Origin: Mesorhizobium sp. NZP2298
GTDB lineage: Bacteria; Pseudomonadota; Alphaproteobacteria; Rhizobiales; Rhizobiaceae
Direction: 5' to 3'
Length of the DNA: 64,000 nucleotides
Assembly (NCBI RefSeq): GCF_013170825.1
Contig: NZ_CP033365.1
Location: forward strand, 1,178,001 to 1,242,000
The position numbers were made by a program, and so were the translations under genes. Below the pieces are notes generated by a model. It saw only the letters and a program-made list of their open reading frames with translations. It had not been told where the DNA came from and ran no database searches. Shown here in pieces: positions 1 through 8,575 of the stretch (positions are counted from its first letter, which is position 1; each line of letters starts with the position of its first letter).

Positions 1-860
1 CCTAGCGTTGCGATGATGCGCTTCAGCAAATCGACATCGCCGGCCCCGAGGCTGCCGAAAGAGACATAGAGCAGCGGGCCATCATTGTTCTTCGCGAAGG
101 TGGGTACCGCATAGGGCTTCTCTTGCCGCACGCAGCCTTCGAGATACTGGAATTGCGCCGGGTCGAGCGGATGGCGGCGCTTGAATTTCGCGGCCTCGGG
201 ATAGAGCAGCAGGTTCAGATAGGGCGACGCCTCGAAGAACTGGCCGACCGGATAGGTCGCTTCGTTGTTGGCTGTGAGAAAGGCATTGAAGTCGTCATGG
301 ATCGGCTTGATCACCGCGTTGAAGTGATCGCGGTAGCGCTGGTGCCCGGCGTGGTCATTCTCACCGCAGCCGGAGAGATGCGGCGGGATGTCCTCGTCCT
401 CGATCTCGTTTTCCGAGCAGGAGATGACGCGTACCCATGGTTTGCCGAACTGCTTTATCGCCGGGAACAGGATGACGTTGTCGACGCAGATCACGTCGGG
501 CTTGATGGCGGCAAGCACGCCCGGTAGATCCTTCTGGGCCCATTTGGCGCTGTCGACGATCGCGGTCCAGCAATCCTTCACATAGTTGTCGACCTGGTCG
601 TAGGGCGACTTGCGGAAGTTCGGGATGTGGCCGTTGATGAAATCCTCCCAGAACTTGGCCATCTGCTCGGGCGGCATCGGTTCGGAGAGGTTCACCGGAT
701 GCGCCTCGAAACCGTAGCCCCTGTAGACCTCGACAAAGCCGGGGTCCGACAGGAACACAGCCTTGTGGCCGCGCGCCTCGACGGCTTGCGCGATGCCGAC
801 GGAATTGAGCGCCGGGCCGTAGGCGGCTTCGGGAAAAAACGCGATCGTCTTCTGCGCCAT
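1..860 (-). CDS. UDP-glycosyltransferase-like protein, C-terminus outside window
   Basis: Family 1 (GT-B fold, MGT/UGT-like) glycosyltransferase; about 286 N-terminal residues are visible and the frame runs off the left edge. The start is MAQKTIAFFPEAAYG. The same frame carries DNVILFPAI, PWVRVISCSENE and LYVSFGSLGAGD, the last being the usual linker into the C-terminal nucleotide-sugar domain. These blocks are matched closely by the complete paralogue at 5914-7197, so both derive from one duplication. It is the last visible gene of the leftward ABC transporter operon, 12 nt after the ATPase stop. In the family it would transfer a sugar from a UDP-sugar to a small acceptor; the acceptor is unknown. 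The donor-binding part is not visible here, so activity cannot be judged from this copy. Confidence 0.85.
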   Translation of the reverse strand, partial: MAQKTIAFFPEAAYGPALNSVGIAQAVEARGHKAVFLSDPGFVEVYRGYGFEAHPVNLSEPMPPEQMAKFWEDFINGHIPNFRKSPYDQVDNYVKDCWTAIVDSAKWAQKDLPGVLAAIKPDVICVDNVILFPAIKQFGKPWVRVISCSENEIEDEDIPPHLSGCGENDHAGHQRYRDHFNAVIKPIHDDFNAFLTANNEATYPVGQFFEASPYLNLLLYPEAAKFKRRHPLDPAQFQYLEGCVRQEKPYAVPTFAKNNDGPLLYVSFGSLGAGDVDLLKRIIATL

Positions 861-872
861 CAGGCTTCTCCT

Positions 873-1946
873 CTATTCCTCAAAAATTCTGACGTCGGCG
901 GCGTCCCAGCCGAGTTCGAGCTGGTCGCCTGATGCGACAGGCCTGCGGTCGGCGGCATCCGCGGTGACGCGCACCATGAACGGCTTTGGCGACAAAGGCG
1001 TGCGGACATGCAGCTGCAGGTCGAGTCCGTGATAGGCCAGCGCCTCGACCGTGCCGGTCGTGCGGTTGGCGGTCTCGGCTGACGGGAACAATCGGATGCG
1101 TTCGGGCCGCACCGAGGCAACCGCCGATGCGCCAGGTGAAAGTGTGGCGGGGACCTTGCCCGTGATGCGCGCGCCGTTTGCAGCGACCACGCCATCGGCG
1201 GCGGCCTTGCCGGGCACGAAATTCATCACGCCGATGAAGTCGGCGACGAAGCGGTCCGCGGGATGTTCATAGATCGCGTGCGGCGTGTCGCATTGCAGCA
1301 GCCTGCCGTCTTTCAGCACCGCCATGCGGTCGGCCATGACAAGCGATTCTTCCTGGTCGTGGGTGACGATGACGAAGGTGATGCCGACCTCGTGCTGCAG
1401 GCGCTTCAGCTCCAGCTGCATGGCACCGCGCAGTTTCTTGTCGAGCGCGCCGAGCGGCTCGTCGAGCAGCAGCAGCCGGGGGCACTTGACCAGGGCACGG
1501 GCGAGCGCGACGCGCTGCTTCTGGCCGCCGGACAATTGCTCAGGCTTGCGGTCGGCGAACGGGACGAGTTCGGTGGTCGCCAGGATGGCGTCGACGCGTG
1601 AGCGGATTTCTTTAGCCGGCAAACGCTCCATCTCCAGCCCGTAGGAGACATTGGCGCGCACGCTCATATGTGGGAACAGCGCGTAGGACTGGAACATCAG
1701 ATTGACCGGCCGCTTGTTGGGCGGCGTCCTGGCGATGTCCTTGCCGTCGAGCAGGATGCGTCCGTCGGTCGGCGTCTCGAAGCCGGCCAGCATGCGCAGA
1801 AGCGTGGTCTTGCCGCAGCCGGAGGGCCCAAGCAGCGCGAAGAACTCGTTCTCCCGGATATCGAGCGAGATGCCGTCGACGGCGGTGACGCGGCCGAATT
1901 TCTTCGACACATGGTCGATGGCCAGCAGCGTGCGCGGTTCGCTCAT
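873..1946 (-). CDS. PotA-like polyamine-type ABC transporter ATPase
   Basis: ATP-hydrolysing subunit of a spermidine/putrescine-type importer, acting at the inner face of the membrane. In 357 residues it shows Walker A GPSGCGKTT (about 40-48), Q-loop Q86, signature LSGGQ (138-142), Walker B LLLLDEP (158-164) and the H-loop histidine near 196. A TOBE-like C-terminal region follows (VRPERIRLFP), as in PotA/MalK-type subunits. The ATG overlaps the stop of the upstream permease by 4 bp, which suggests translational coupling. The substrate is not readable from the ATPase. The polyamine assignment rests on the binding protein and on the amine-catabolic genes across the divergent promoter. Confidence 0.93.
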   Translation of the reverse strand: MSEPRTLLAIDHVSKKFGRVTAVDGISLDIRENEFFALLGPSGCGKTTLLRMLAGFETPTDGRILLDGKDIARTPPNKRPVNLMFQSYALFPHMSVRANVSYGLEMERLPAKEIRSRVDAILATTELVPFADRKPEQLSGGQKQRVALARALVKCPRLLLLDEPLGALDKKLRGAMQLELKRLQHEVGITFVIVTHDQEESLVMADRMAVLKDGRLLQCDTPHAIYEHPADRFVADFIGVMNFVPGKAAADGVVAANGARITGKVPATLSPGASAVASVRPERIRLFPSAETANRTTGTVEALAYHGLDLQLHVRTPLSPKPFMVRVTADAADRRPVASGDQLELGWDAADVRIFEE

Positions 1947-2743
1947 TGGCCGATAATCCCTCGATTGAGCCGCTGCGACAGGGTCAACGCGGTGATGGAG
2001 ACAGCCATGACGATGGTTGCCAGCGCATTGATCTCCGGCGTGATGCCGAAGCGGATCATGGCGTAGATCTGCATCGGCAGCGTGGTCGAGGCACGGCCGG
2101 CGCCGGATGTGAAGAAGGCGATGATGAACTCGTCAACCGAAAGCGTGAAAGCAAGCAGCGCGCCGGCGATCACCGCCGGCAGGATGACCGGCAAGGTCAC
2201 GCGCTGGAACGTGGTTACGGCGGAGGCGCCGAGGTCGGCGGAGGCCTCGACGATCGACCAGTCGAAACTCTTCAGCCGGGCACGCACCACCGAGCAGACG
2301 AAGGCGAGATTGAAGACGACATGGGCGAGGATGATGGTGTGCAGCCCCATGGTCAGGTTGAGCATGGAAAAGAACGACAGCAGCGCGATCGCCAGCACGA
2401 TGTCGGGAATGATCATCGGCGCGAAGATCAGCGCTTCCAGGCCCTTGCCATATTGCCGGCGCATCTCGACGCCGATCGCCAGCAGCGTGCCGAGCAGTGT
2501 GGCGATGGCGGTGGAAACCAGCGCCACGATCAGCGTGTTGAGCGCGGCGGAAAGGATCGCGGAGTTGTTGGCCAGCGAAAGATACCATTTCAGCGAAAAG
2601 CCCGACCATGCCGTCGGCAGCCCGCCTTCGTTGAAGGACAGTGCCACCAGCACGCCGATCGGGATATAGAGGAAGGCAAAGACGAGGCCGAGCACGAGCC
2701 AGAGCGTGCGCCGCGTGGCTGGGGAACGCTCAGCCATCGGCAT
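1943..2743 (-). CDS. PotC-like ABC transporter permease
   Basis: Inner-membrane permease of about 266 residues with six predicted hydrophobic segments. The EAA loop near residue 165 (EASADLGASAVTTFQRVTLP) is the site where the permease contacts the ATPase. It belongs to the PotC/PotI branch by its short N-terminus, the segment TLWLVLGLVFAFLYIPIGVL and the final NRGIIGQ-type tail. It overlaps the upstream permease by 14 nt and the ATPase by 4 nt, so the three genes form a tight operon. A second in-frame ATG two codons downstream could also be the start. Confidence 0.92.
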   Translation of the reverse strand: MPMAERSPATRRTLWLVLGLVFAFLYIPIGVLVALSFNEGGLPTAWSGFSLKWYLSLANNSAILSAALNTLIVALVSTAIATLLGTLLAIGVEMRRQYGKGLEALIFAPMIIPDIVLAIALLSFFSMLNLTMGLHTIILAHVVFNLAFVCSVVRARLKSFDWSIVEASADLGASAVTTFQRVTLPVILPAVIAGALLAFTLSVDEFIIAFFTSGAGRASTTLPMQIYAMIRFGITPEINALATIVMAVSITALTLSQRLNRGIIGQ

Positions 2744-3605
2744 TACCTTTGGCCTCGGCCGCCCGCCCCGAGGCGCGGTCGGCGGCCAGTGCTTGCGCCA
2801 TCAGCACCAGCAGCATGATGGCGATCAGCGCCATGGCGAGTGCCGCGCCGAAGGGCCAGTCATTGGCGGTCAGGAACTGGTCGTAGACGAGATTGCCGAT
2901 CATCTGGAAGCGGCCGCCGCCGAGCAGCGCCGGGGTGACGAAATTGCCGATCGACAGCACGAAGACGAAGACCGCGCCGGCGGCGATGCCGGGCACGGTC
3001 AGCGGCAGGACGACACGGCGAAAGGTGGTGGCGGCCGAGGCGCCGAGATCACGTGAGGCTTCGGCAAGCTCCGGGTTGAGCCGGGACAAAGGCGCGTAGC
3101 AGGCGAGGATGACGAAGGGCAAATAGTTGTAGACCAAGCCGGCGATGACGGCGCCTTCGGTATAGAGCATCGACGGCGGCTCGCCGGTGTAGCCCAACCA
3201 CCGCAGCAGTTGCGTGATCAGGCCTTCGCGGTTGAGCAGCACGATCCAGGCATAGGTGCGGATCAGGTAGTTGGACCAGAACGGCAGCACGGCGAAGAAC
3301 AGGAACACCGGCTGCCACCGGCGCGGTGCCGCGGCAATGGCATAGGCGGCGGCATAGCCGATCACCACGGCGATCAGGGTGGCGCTGCCGGCGATGCGCG
3401 CCGATTTGAGGAAGATGCCGGCATAGAGCGGGTCAAAGACCAGCCCGAAATTCTCCAGCGTGAAGGTGTAGTCGATGCCGCCATAGATGCCGCGCCGGAA
3501 GAAGGCGAGCGCCAGCACCAGCGCGCACGGGACCACCATCAGCGCGGTCAGCCAGACCAGCGCCGGGGCCATCAGCAGGGAGGAGCGAAGTCGGGTCTGG
3601 GACAA
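2730..3605 (-). CDS. PotB-like ABC transporter permease
   Basis: Inner-membrane permease of about 291 residues that pairs with the PotC-like subunit. Six hydrophobic segments are visible, beginning with LLMAPALVWLTALMVVP, and an EAA loop reads EASRDLGASAATTFRRVVLP. The reading frame stays open far upstream, but that stretch lies over the end of the binding-protein gene and is Arg/Gly-rich noise. I chose the TTG that gives MSQTRLRSSLLMAP, because this N-terminus and length fit PotB proteins. The start remains uncertain, as no strong ribosome site is visible and an ATG lies 11 codons further in. It is separated from the binding-protein gene by 59 nt. Confidence 0.85.
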   Translation of the reverse strand: MSQTRLRSSLLMAPALVWLTALMVVPCALVLALAFFRRGIYGGIDYTFTLENFGLVFDPLYAGIFLKSARIAGSATLIAVVIGYAAAYAIAAAPRRWQPVFLFFAVLPFWSNYLIRTYAWIVLLNREGLITQLLRWLGYTGEPPSMLYTEGAVIAGLVYNYLPFVILACYAPLSRLNPELAEASRDLGASAATTFRRVVLPLTVPGIAAGAVFVFVLSIGNFVTPALLGGGRFQMIGNLVYDQFLTANDWPFGAALAMALIAIMLLVLMAQALAADRASGRAAEAKGNADG

Positions 3606-3664
3606 TTTAAGGTACCGCTCAGGGCCGGCAGCCGAGGCGCTGCCGGCCGTGATATCCGTGCCGC

Positions 3665-4729
3665 CTACTGGGCGGCCTTGATCTCGCTGACGATCTTGGA
3701 ATAGTCGCGCTGGGCCTCGCCGACGTCGCGCAGCTGTTCGAACTTGACGAGGTCGGCCACCGGCATCGCCATGTTGGGGAATTTGGCCAGGAAGTCGGCC
3801 GGCAGGCTTTCCATCGCCGGCTTGTTCGGCACCTTGTAGTCGATGTTCTGCGCCGCCCAGGCGTGGTTCTTGGCGTCGAGCATGAAGTTGATGAACTTGA
3901 AGGCGTCGTCCTTGTGCTCGGATGCCTTCATCACCACCATCGTGTCGACCCAGAGGTCGGAACCTTCCTTCGGGATGACGTATTTGATCTCCGGCTTTTC
4001 GGCGATGCCGTAATTGCACCAACCGTCCCAGGCCTGCACCATCAGCGCTTCGCCCGAAACCAGCTTGGAATAGAAGGTGGTGTCGTCATAGGCGAGCAGG
4101 GTCTTCTTGGCCGAGATCAGCAGGTCCTTGACCTCGGCCATCTTGGCCGGATCGGTCTCGTTGACGGAAAAGCCCTTGTCGAGCTGGCCGGCAGCCAGCA
4201 GCCAGCGATCGGTCGCCAGCATGGTGGTCTTGCCCTTCAGCTCGTCGGAAGGGGCGAGCAGGTCGCTCCAACTCGTTGGCGCCGCCTTGACGAGGTCGGA
4301 GCGGTAGCAGAGGCCGGTCGTGCCCCAGGTGTACGGCACCGAGAAAGTGTTGCCGACATCGTGCGGCAGTTTCGTTGCTTCGGGATAGAGGTTGGCGAGG
4401 TTGGGGACCTTGGCGTGGTCCATCGGCTCGGTCAGGCCGAGCTTGTTCAGCACTTCGGCGAAGGGCGAGGACACGAAGACCACGTCATAGCCCTTGCCGC
4501 CGGCGGCGATGAGCTTGCCCATGATCTCTTCATTGGTGGCGTGCACCACGACCTCGCCGGAGACGCCGGTCGCGGTCTTGAAGGCGGCCATGGCATCGGG
4601 CGCCATGTAGCCGTCCCAGTTGGAGATGACGAGGCCGGCGGCCATTGCCGGTGCGGACAGCGCCAGGGCAAGGCCGACAGCGATTGAAGAAACCTTGAGC
4701 GCACGGCGCCGCGGGCTGGTAGCGGTCAT
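3665..4729 (-). CDS. PotD-like periplasmic substrate-binding protein
   Basis: Extracellular solute-binding protein of the spermidine/putrescine type, about 354 residues. The start MTATSPRRRALKV is supported by a GGGAG ribosome site 7 nt upstream; the frame is open further but without support. A Sec signal peptide ends at SAPAMAA. The mature protein opens with GLVISNWDGYMAPD, typical of PotD/PotF binding proteins (short strand followed by W-x-x-Y). First gene of the leftward transporter operon. The exact ligand (putrescine, spermidine, another amine or a modified amine) cannot be decided from sequence alone. Confidence 0.92.
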   Translation of the reverse strand: MTATSPRRRALKVSSIAVGLALALSAPAMAAGLVISNWDGYMAPDAMAAFKTATGVSGEVVVHATNEEIMGKLIAAGGKGYDVVFVSSPFAEVLNKLGLTEPMDHAKVPNLANLYPEATKLPHDVGNTFSVPYTWGTTGLCYRSDLVKAAPTSWSDLLAPSDELKGKTTMLATDRWLLAAGQLDKGFSVNETDPAKMAEVKDLLISAKKTLLAYDDTTFYSKLVSGEALMVQAWDGWCNYGIAEKPEIKYVIPKEGSDLWVDTMVVMKASEHKDDAFKFINFMLDAKNHAWAAQNIDYKVPNKPAMESLPADFLAKFPNMAMPVADLVKFEQLRDVGEAQRDYSKIVSEIKAAQ

Positions 4730-4964
4730 GGCAGACTCCCATTCCGGTTGATCGTCGAATTCTGTGCTGGACCGGTCGCGACCCATGCCGCTGCCCTCGA
4801 TCCTGTTCCCTCGGTCTTTTTATCGCCGATTGCGCTGACAGTACTATTGCAGAAAAAAGTACGTCAATCCATAATTTGCCAACCGACCGAGGAATCTGGC
4901 CGATTGCGCTTGTCCCGGCGATCGGCCAAACCAGTAAGATCCCATCCGTCCGCCGAGACCAGTC
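4730..4964. promoter_or_regulatory. Divergent promoter region with inverted repeat
   Basis: A 235-bp region between the leftward transporter operon and the rightward GntR/catabolic operon. Positions 4841-4862 hold an inverted repeat GTACT-N12-AGTAC inside the most AT-rich part, a plausible regulator site. I could not pick convincing -35/-10 boxes. That the adjacent GntR protein binds here is inference from position. Confidence 0.4.
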
Positions 4965-5903
4965 ATGCAAGCCGCAGCCCGACGACCTCGCACCAACCAT
5001 CTCGATCTGGCGCAGCGCATCCTGGACGTGGCGCGGCAGCGCGGCTTCGAACCCGGCGCGCGCCTGCCCGAGCAGCAGATCGCTTCGCTGTGCAATGTCT
5101 CGCGCACGCCGGTGCGGGCGGCACTCAGCCTGCTGGCGGAGCGGGGCGTCGTGCGCTGGGAGGCCGATACCGGTTACCACCTGGCGGTCGACCTCGCCGC
5201 GCAGCCGGCCATTGCCACCGAGCTTCCCAGCGCGGAGGAGGACGAGCTGGCCGAGGCTATCCTGCGCGACCGCTCGGCGCGCAGGCTGGACCAGACGGTG
5301 ACCGCCGCGGCGTTGATGCGACGCTACAGCGCCGAGAGGAAGACGGTACTAAAAGCGCTTAATAAACTGACAGAAGAGAATCTTCTGGACCGTGCGCCCG
5401 GCCAGTCATGGCTGTTCCGCCGCACGCCCGACGATCCGGAGGCGCAAGGCGAAAGCTATGAATTCCGCCTGGTGCTGGAGCCCGTGGCGATCCTGACGCC
5501 GGGCTTCCGGCTGGACGGCGCGCGGGCTGCGGCCCTGCGCCAAGGCATGGACGCGCTATCGGCGCTGCCGGATGCCGCGTTCGACACGCGCGAGTTCCAG
5601 CGGCTGGATATAGATTTTCACAGCATGATCGCCGAGGGCTGCGCCAATCGCTTCGTCGCCGACGCGCTGGCCGATCACCTCAGGCTGCGCCGGCTGCCGG
5701 GCCTCTATGGCGGCGTCAACGTCTTCCGGCTCCGGCAATCCTTGCTGGAACACCTGAACATACTCGACCATCTCGAAAGCCGGCAGTATGAGGTGGCTGC
5801 AGATCTGCTTCGCATCCACCTGCGGCTCTCCCGCAACCAGCGACCGCAGGCGGCCAGCCGCGGCGCCCCCGCGCTGTTCGGCATGATCAGCCGGCCGGAA
5901 TGA
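4965..5903 (+). CDS. GntR-family regulator with two winged-helix modules and FCD-like domain
   Basis: Transcription regulator of 312 residues. Residues about 12-75 form a GntR winged helix (RLPEQQIASLCNVSRTPVRA). Residues about 90-150 look like a second winged helix (LMRRYSAERKTVLKALNKL followed by a short wing). The rest is a helical FCD-type ligand domain with the pattern FQRLDIDFHSMIAEG and a late LEHLNILDHLESR helix. It stands between the divergent transporter and catabolic operons and ends 10 nt before the glycosyltransferase start, so it probably controls both arms in response to the amine substrate or a derivative. The tandem winged helices are less common than the single-HTH arrangement. 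Confidence 0.88.
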   Translation: MQAAARRPRTNHLDLAQRILDVARQRGFEPGARLPEQQIASLCNVSRTPVRAALSLLAERGVVRWEADTGYHLAVDLAAQPAIATELPSAEEDELAEAILRDRSARRLDQTVTAAALMRRYSAERKTVLKALNKLTEENLLDRAPGQSWLFRRTPDDPEAQGESYEFRLVLEPVAILTPGFRLDGARAAALRQGMDALSALPDAAFDTREFQRLDIDFHSMIAEGCANRFVADALADHLRLRRLPGLYGGVNVFRLRQSLLEHLNILDHLESRQYEVAADLLRIHLRLSRNQRPQAASRGAPALFGMISRPE

Positions 5904-5913
5904 AGAGGATTAA

Positions 5914-7197
5914 TTGACGCGTAAAGCCAGCCCGACCATCGCGCTGTTTCCCGAAGCCAGTTTCGGGGCGGCGCTGAATTGCGTCGGCATCGCGCAGGCG
6001 TTGCGGGCCAAGGGCGCCCGGCCGGTCTTCATCTGCCATGCGGGCTTCTCCGGCGTCTTTGCCGACTATGGTTTCCAGGAATACCAGCTGCCGACCGACG
6101 AGCCGCTGAGCGACAGCGAGCGCCAGAGCTACTGGCAGGCCTTCGTGCGCCGGCACCTGCCGCATTTCAGGCTCAGCCCGATCGACCAGCTCGAAACCTA
6201 TGTCGCGCCGACCTGGCAAGCGATCGTCGATACGGCGGTCAATGCAGAGGGGCCGCTGCGCCAATTGCTGGCGCGGCTGAAGCCCGACGCGGTGGTGCTC
6301 GACAATGTCATCATGTTCCCGGCGATCGCCGCCGCCGGCTGCCCCTGGGTGCGTGTCGTCTCCTGCGCCGAGACGGAGCTGCCCGACGCCCGGGTGCCAC
6401 CCTACCTATCCGGCCTCGGAGCCGATGACCCGCAACGCGCGGCGTTCGAGGCCCGCTATCTCTCGGCCTCCGCGCCCGCGCATGACCGCTTCAATCGCTT
6501 TCGCGTGGACGCCGGCCTGGCGCCGTTGCCGAAGGGCCTGTTCCTTGAAAGCTCGCCCCACCTCAATCTGCTGCTGACGCCGACGATCGTGCGCCGCGAG
6601 CGTGCCGAGCCGCTCGATCCGGCCCGCTTCGTCTATCTCGAAGGCTGTGTGCGATCGGAAGGACCGTTCGAGGTGCCGGTCTTCCCGCGCAATGGCGGAC
6701 CGCTGGTCTATGTCAGCTTCGGCAGCCTCGGCGCCATGGATGTCGGGCTGATCGAGCGCATGCTCGCCGTCTTCGACAGGCTGCCGGCGCGTTTCATCGT
6801 CAATGCCGGCGGCCTGCGCGACGCCTATCGCGCGGTGCCGGACAATGTCTATCTCGACGCCTGGTTTCCGCAGCCTTCGGTGGTGGCGAAGTCCGACCTG
6901 TTCATCCACCATGGCGGCAACAACAGCTTTTGCGAGGCGCTGCGCTTCGGCGTGCCGTCGCTGATCATGCCCTATTGCTGGGACGGACACGACAATGCGC
7001 GCCGCGCCGAAGAGACCGGTACCGGCGACCATATCGGCCGTGACGGCTGGACCGAAGGAGTATTGGAGAGAGCCATTCTCGGCCTGCTGGCCGATGCCGC
7101 CATGCGCGCCCGCCTGAGGGACAATGCAGCCCAGATGGCGCTGAAACCCGGAACGGACGTGGCCGCCCAAGCCATACTCTCCCTGATACGGACGTGA
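5914..7197 (+). CDS. UDP-glycosyltransferase (MGT/UGT-like)
   Basis: Complete GT-B glycosyltransferase of 427 residues, with a TTG start preceded by GAAGAGG. The N-terminal acceptor domain contains FPEASFGAALNCVGIAQA and DNVIMFPAI. The C-terminal donor domain contains LVYVSFGSLGAMD, LDAWFPQPSV and HHGGNNSFCEAL followed by DGHDNARRAEETG, which matches the UDP-sugar-binding signature of this family (HGG-x2-S-x2-E and the later D-N pair). It is a paralogue of the partial gene at 1-860. The next gene starts in a 4-bp overlap, so it is co-translated with the amine-ligase-like gene. That context suggests a sugar is added to an amine or to its gamma-glutamyl derivative, but the acceptor is not known. 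Confidence 0.9.
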   Translation: MTRKASPTIALFPEASFGAALNCVGIAQALRAKGARPVFICHAGFSGVFADYGFQEYQLPTDEPLSDSERQSYWQAFVRRHLPHFRLSPIDQLETYVAPTWQAIVDTAVNAEGPLRQLLARLKPDAVVLDNVIMFPAIAAAGCPWVRVVSCAETELPDARVPPYLSGLGADDPQRAAFEARYLSASAPAHDRFNRFRVDAGLAPLPKGLFLESSPHLNLLLTPTIVRRERAEPLDPARFVYLEGCVRSEGPFEVPVFPRNGGPLVYVSFGSLGAMDVGLIERMLAVFDRLPARFIVNAGGLRDAYRAVPDNVYLDAWFPQPSVVAKSDLFIHHGGNNSFCEALRFGVPSLIMPYCWDGHDNARRAEETGTGDHIGRDGWTEGVLERAILGLLADAAMRARLRDNAAQMALKPGTDVAAQAILSLIRT

Positions 7198-8573
7198 ACG
7201 AAATGCTCGACAAGAACACGAATACCGCGATCAACGACCCCAAGGCCTGGCTGGCCCAGCACGGCATCAACGAGGTCGAATGCCTGGTGCCCGACATGAA
7301 CGGCGTGCTGCGCGGCAAGGCACTGCCGACGGCAAAATTCCTCAAGGCGCTGGAAGACCGCGCGCTCTATCTGCCAAGCAGCGCCTTCTTGGTCAGCATC
7401 GACGGCCGCTATTCCGGCTCGATCGACGAGGGTTTTGCCTATTCGGACCCGGACATGCGCATGGTGCCTGACGTTTCCACGCTCTGCTTGGCGCCCGGCG
7501 CTGGGGCGGGGAAGGCCTATGTCTTCGCCGACGCCTTCCATATGGACGGCAGGCCATGGATGGCCTCGCCGCGCCATGTGCTGCGCGCCGTGCTCGATCT
7601 CTACCGCCAGCGTGGCTGGCGGGCCGTGGTGGCGCCGGAGGTCGAGTTCTATCTGACCGCGTACAATCCCGATCCGGACAGGCCCCTGACCGCGCCGGTC
7701 GGCGCCAATGGCCGCACCGAGACCGTGCAGCATCCCTATGACATGGCGGCGCTCGAGGAGTTCGAGCCGGTGATCCGGCGCGTCTATGAGTATGCCGCGG
7801 CCGCCGGGCTGCCGCTCGACACGTTGATCCATGAATCGGGCACGGCGCAGCTGGAGATCAATCTCCTGCATGGCGACGCGCTGCCACTGGCCGACCAGGT
7901 GCTTTTGTTCAAGCGATTGACGCGCCAGGCCGCGCAGCAATGCGGCATGCATGCGACCTTCATGGCCAAGCCGATCGCCGCGCAGGCCGGCAGCTCGATG
8001 CATCTGCACATGTCCGTCGTCGACGAGGCGGGCAACGCGCTGTTTGCCGCAGCGGATGATGCCGACACCGAGATGTTCGGCCATTTCGTCGGCGGCTTGC
8101 AGAAATATATCCCTGAAATCATGCCGCTGTTCGCGCCCAATGTGAACTCGTTCCGCCGCATAAGACCCAACCACAGCGCGCCGGCCAACATCGAATGGTC
8201 GCATGACAACCGGTCCTGCGGCCTGCGCGTGCCGGCCGGAGGGCGCGCGGCGCGACGGGTGGAGAACCGCTTGCCGGGCGCCGATTCCAATCCCTATCTG
8301 GCGATCGCCGGTTCGCTGCTCGCCGGCTATCTCGGCGTCGAGCAGAAGCTGGCGCGCTCGGCCGAGGCGTCGGGCAATGCCTACAAGATCAAGAGCACGC
8401 TGCCGAAGACCATGGAGGAGGCGCTCGATCGTTTCGAGGCTTGCGATCCGGTCCGCAAACTGCTCGGCGAGGATTTCTTCCAGACCTATCTGCGCGTCAA
8501 GAGCGTCGAGCTCGACCTGTTCCAGAGCGTGGTGACGAGCTGGGAACGCGACCATCTGCTGCTGAAGGTGTGA
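7194..8573 (+). CDS. Glutamine synthetase family protein, gamma-glutamylamine ligase-like
   Basis: A 459-residue member of the glutamine synthetase superfamily in the PuuA/GlnA3-like group, which joins glutamate to an amine using ATP. Visible motifs are VPDMNGVLRGK in the N-terminal beta-grasp part, EVEFYL (metal ligand region), HESGTAQLEINL, HLHMSV and NRSCGLRVP (nucleotide/metal loop). The adenylylation-loop tyrosine motif of housekeeping GlnA is not evident. The GTG start overlaps the previous stop (GTGA); an ATG three codons in is an alternative. With the downstream oxidoreductase and the PotABCD-like importer it resembles the gamma-glutamyl-putrescine route, although the aldehyde dehydrogenase and hydrolase of that route are not in the window. 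Confidence 0.88.
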   Translation: MNEMLDKNTNTAINDPKAWLAQHGINEVECLVPDMNGVLRGKALPTAKFLKALEDRALYLPSSAFLVSIDGRYSGSIDEGFAYSDPDMRMVPDVSTLCLAPGAGAGKAYVFADAFHMDGRPWMASPRHVLRAVLDLYRQRGWRAVVAPEVEFYLTAYNPDPDRPLTAPVGANGRTETVQHPYDMAALEEFEPVIRRVYEYAAAAGLPLDTLIHESGTAQLEINLLHGDALPLADQVLLFKRLTRQAAQQCGMHATFMAKPIAAQAGSSMHLHMSVVDEAGNALFAAADDADTEMFGHFVGGLQKYIPEIMPLFAPNVNSFRRIRPNHSAPANIEWSHDNRSCGLRVPAGGRAARRVENRLPGADSNPYLAIAGSLLAGYLGVEQKLARSAEASGNAYKIKSTLPKTMEEALDRFEACDPVRKLLGEDFFQTYLRVKSVELDLFQSVVTSWERDHLLLKV

Positions 8574-8575
8574 TC

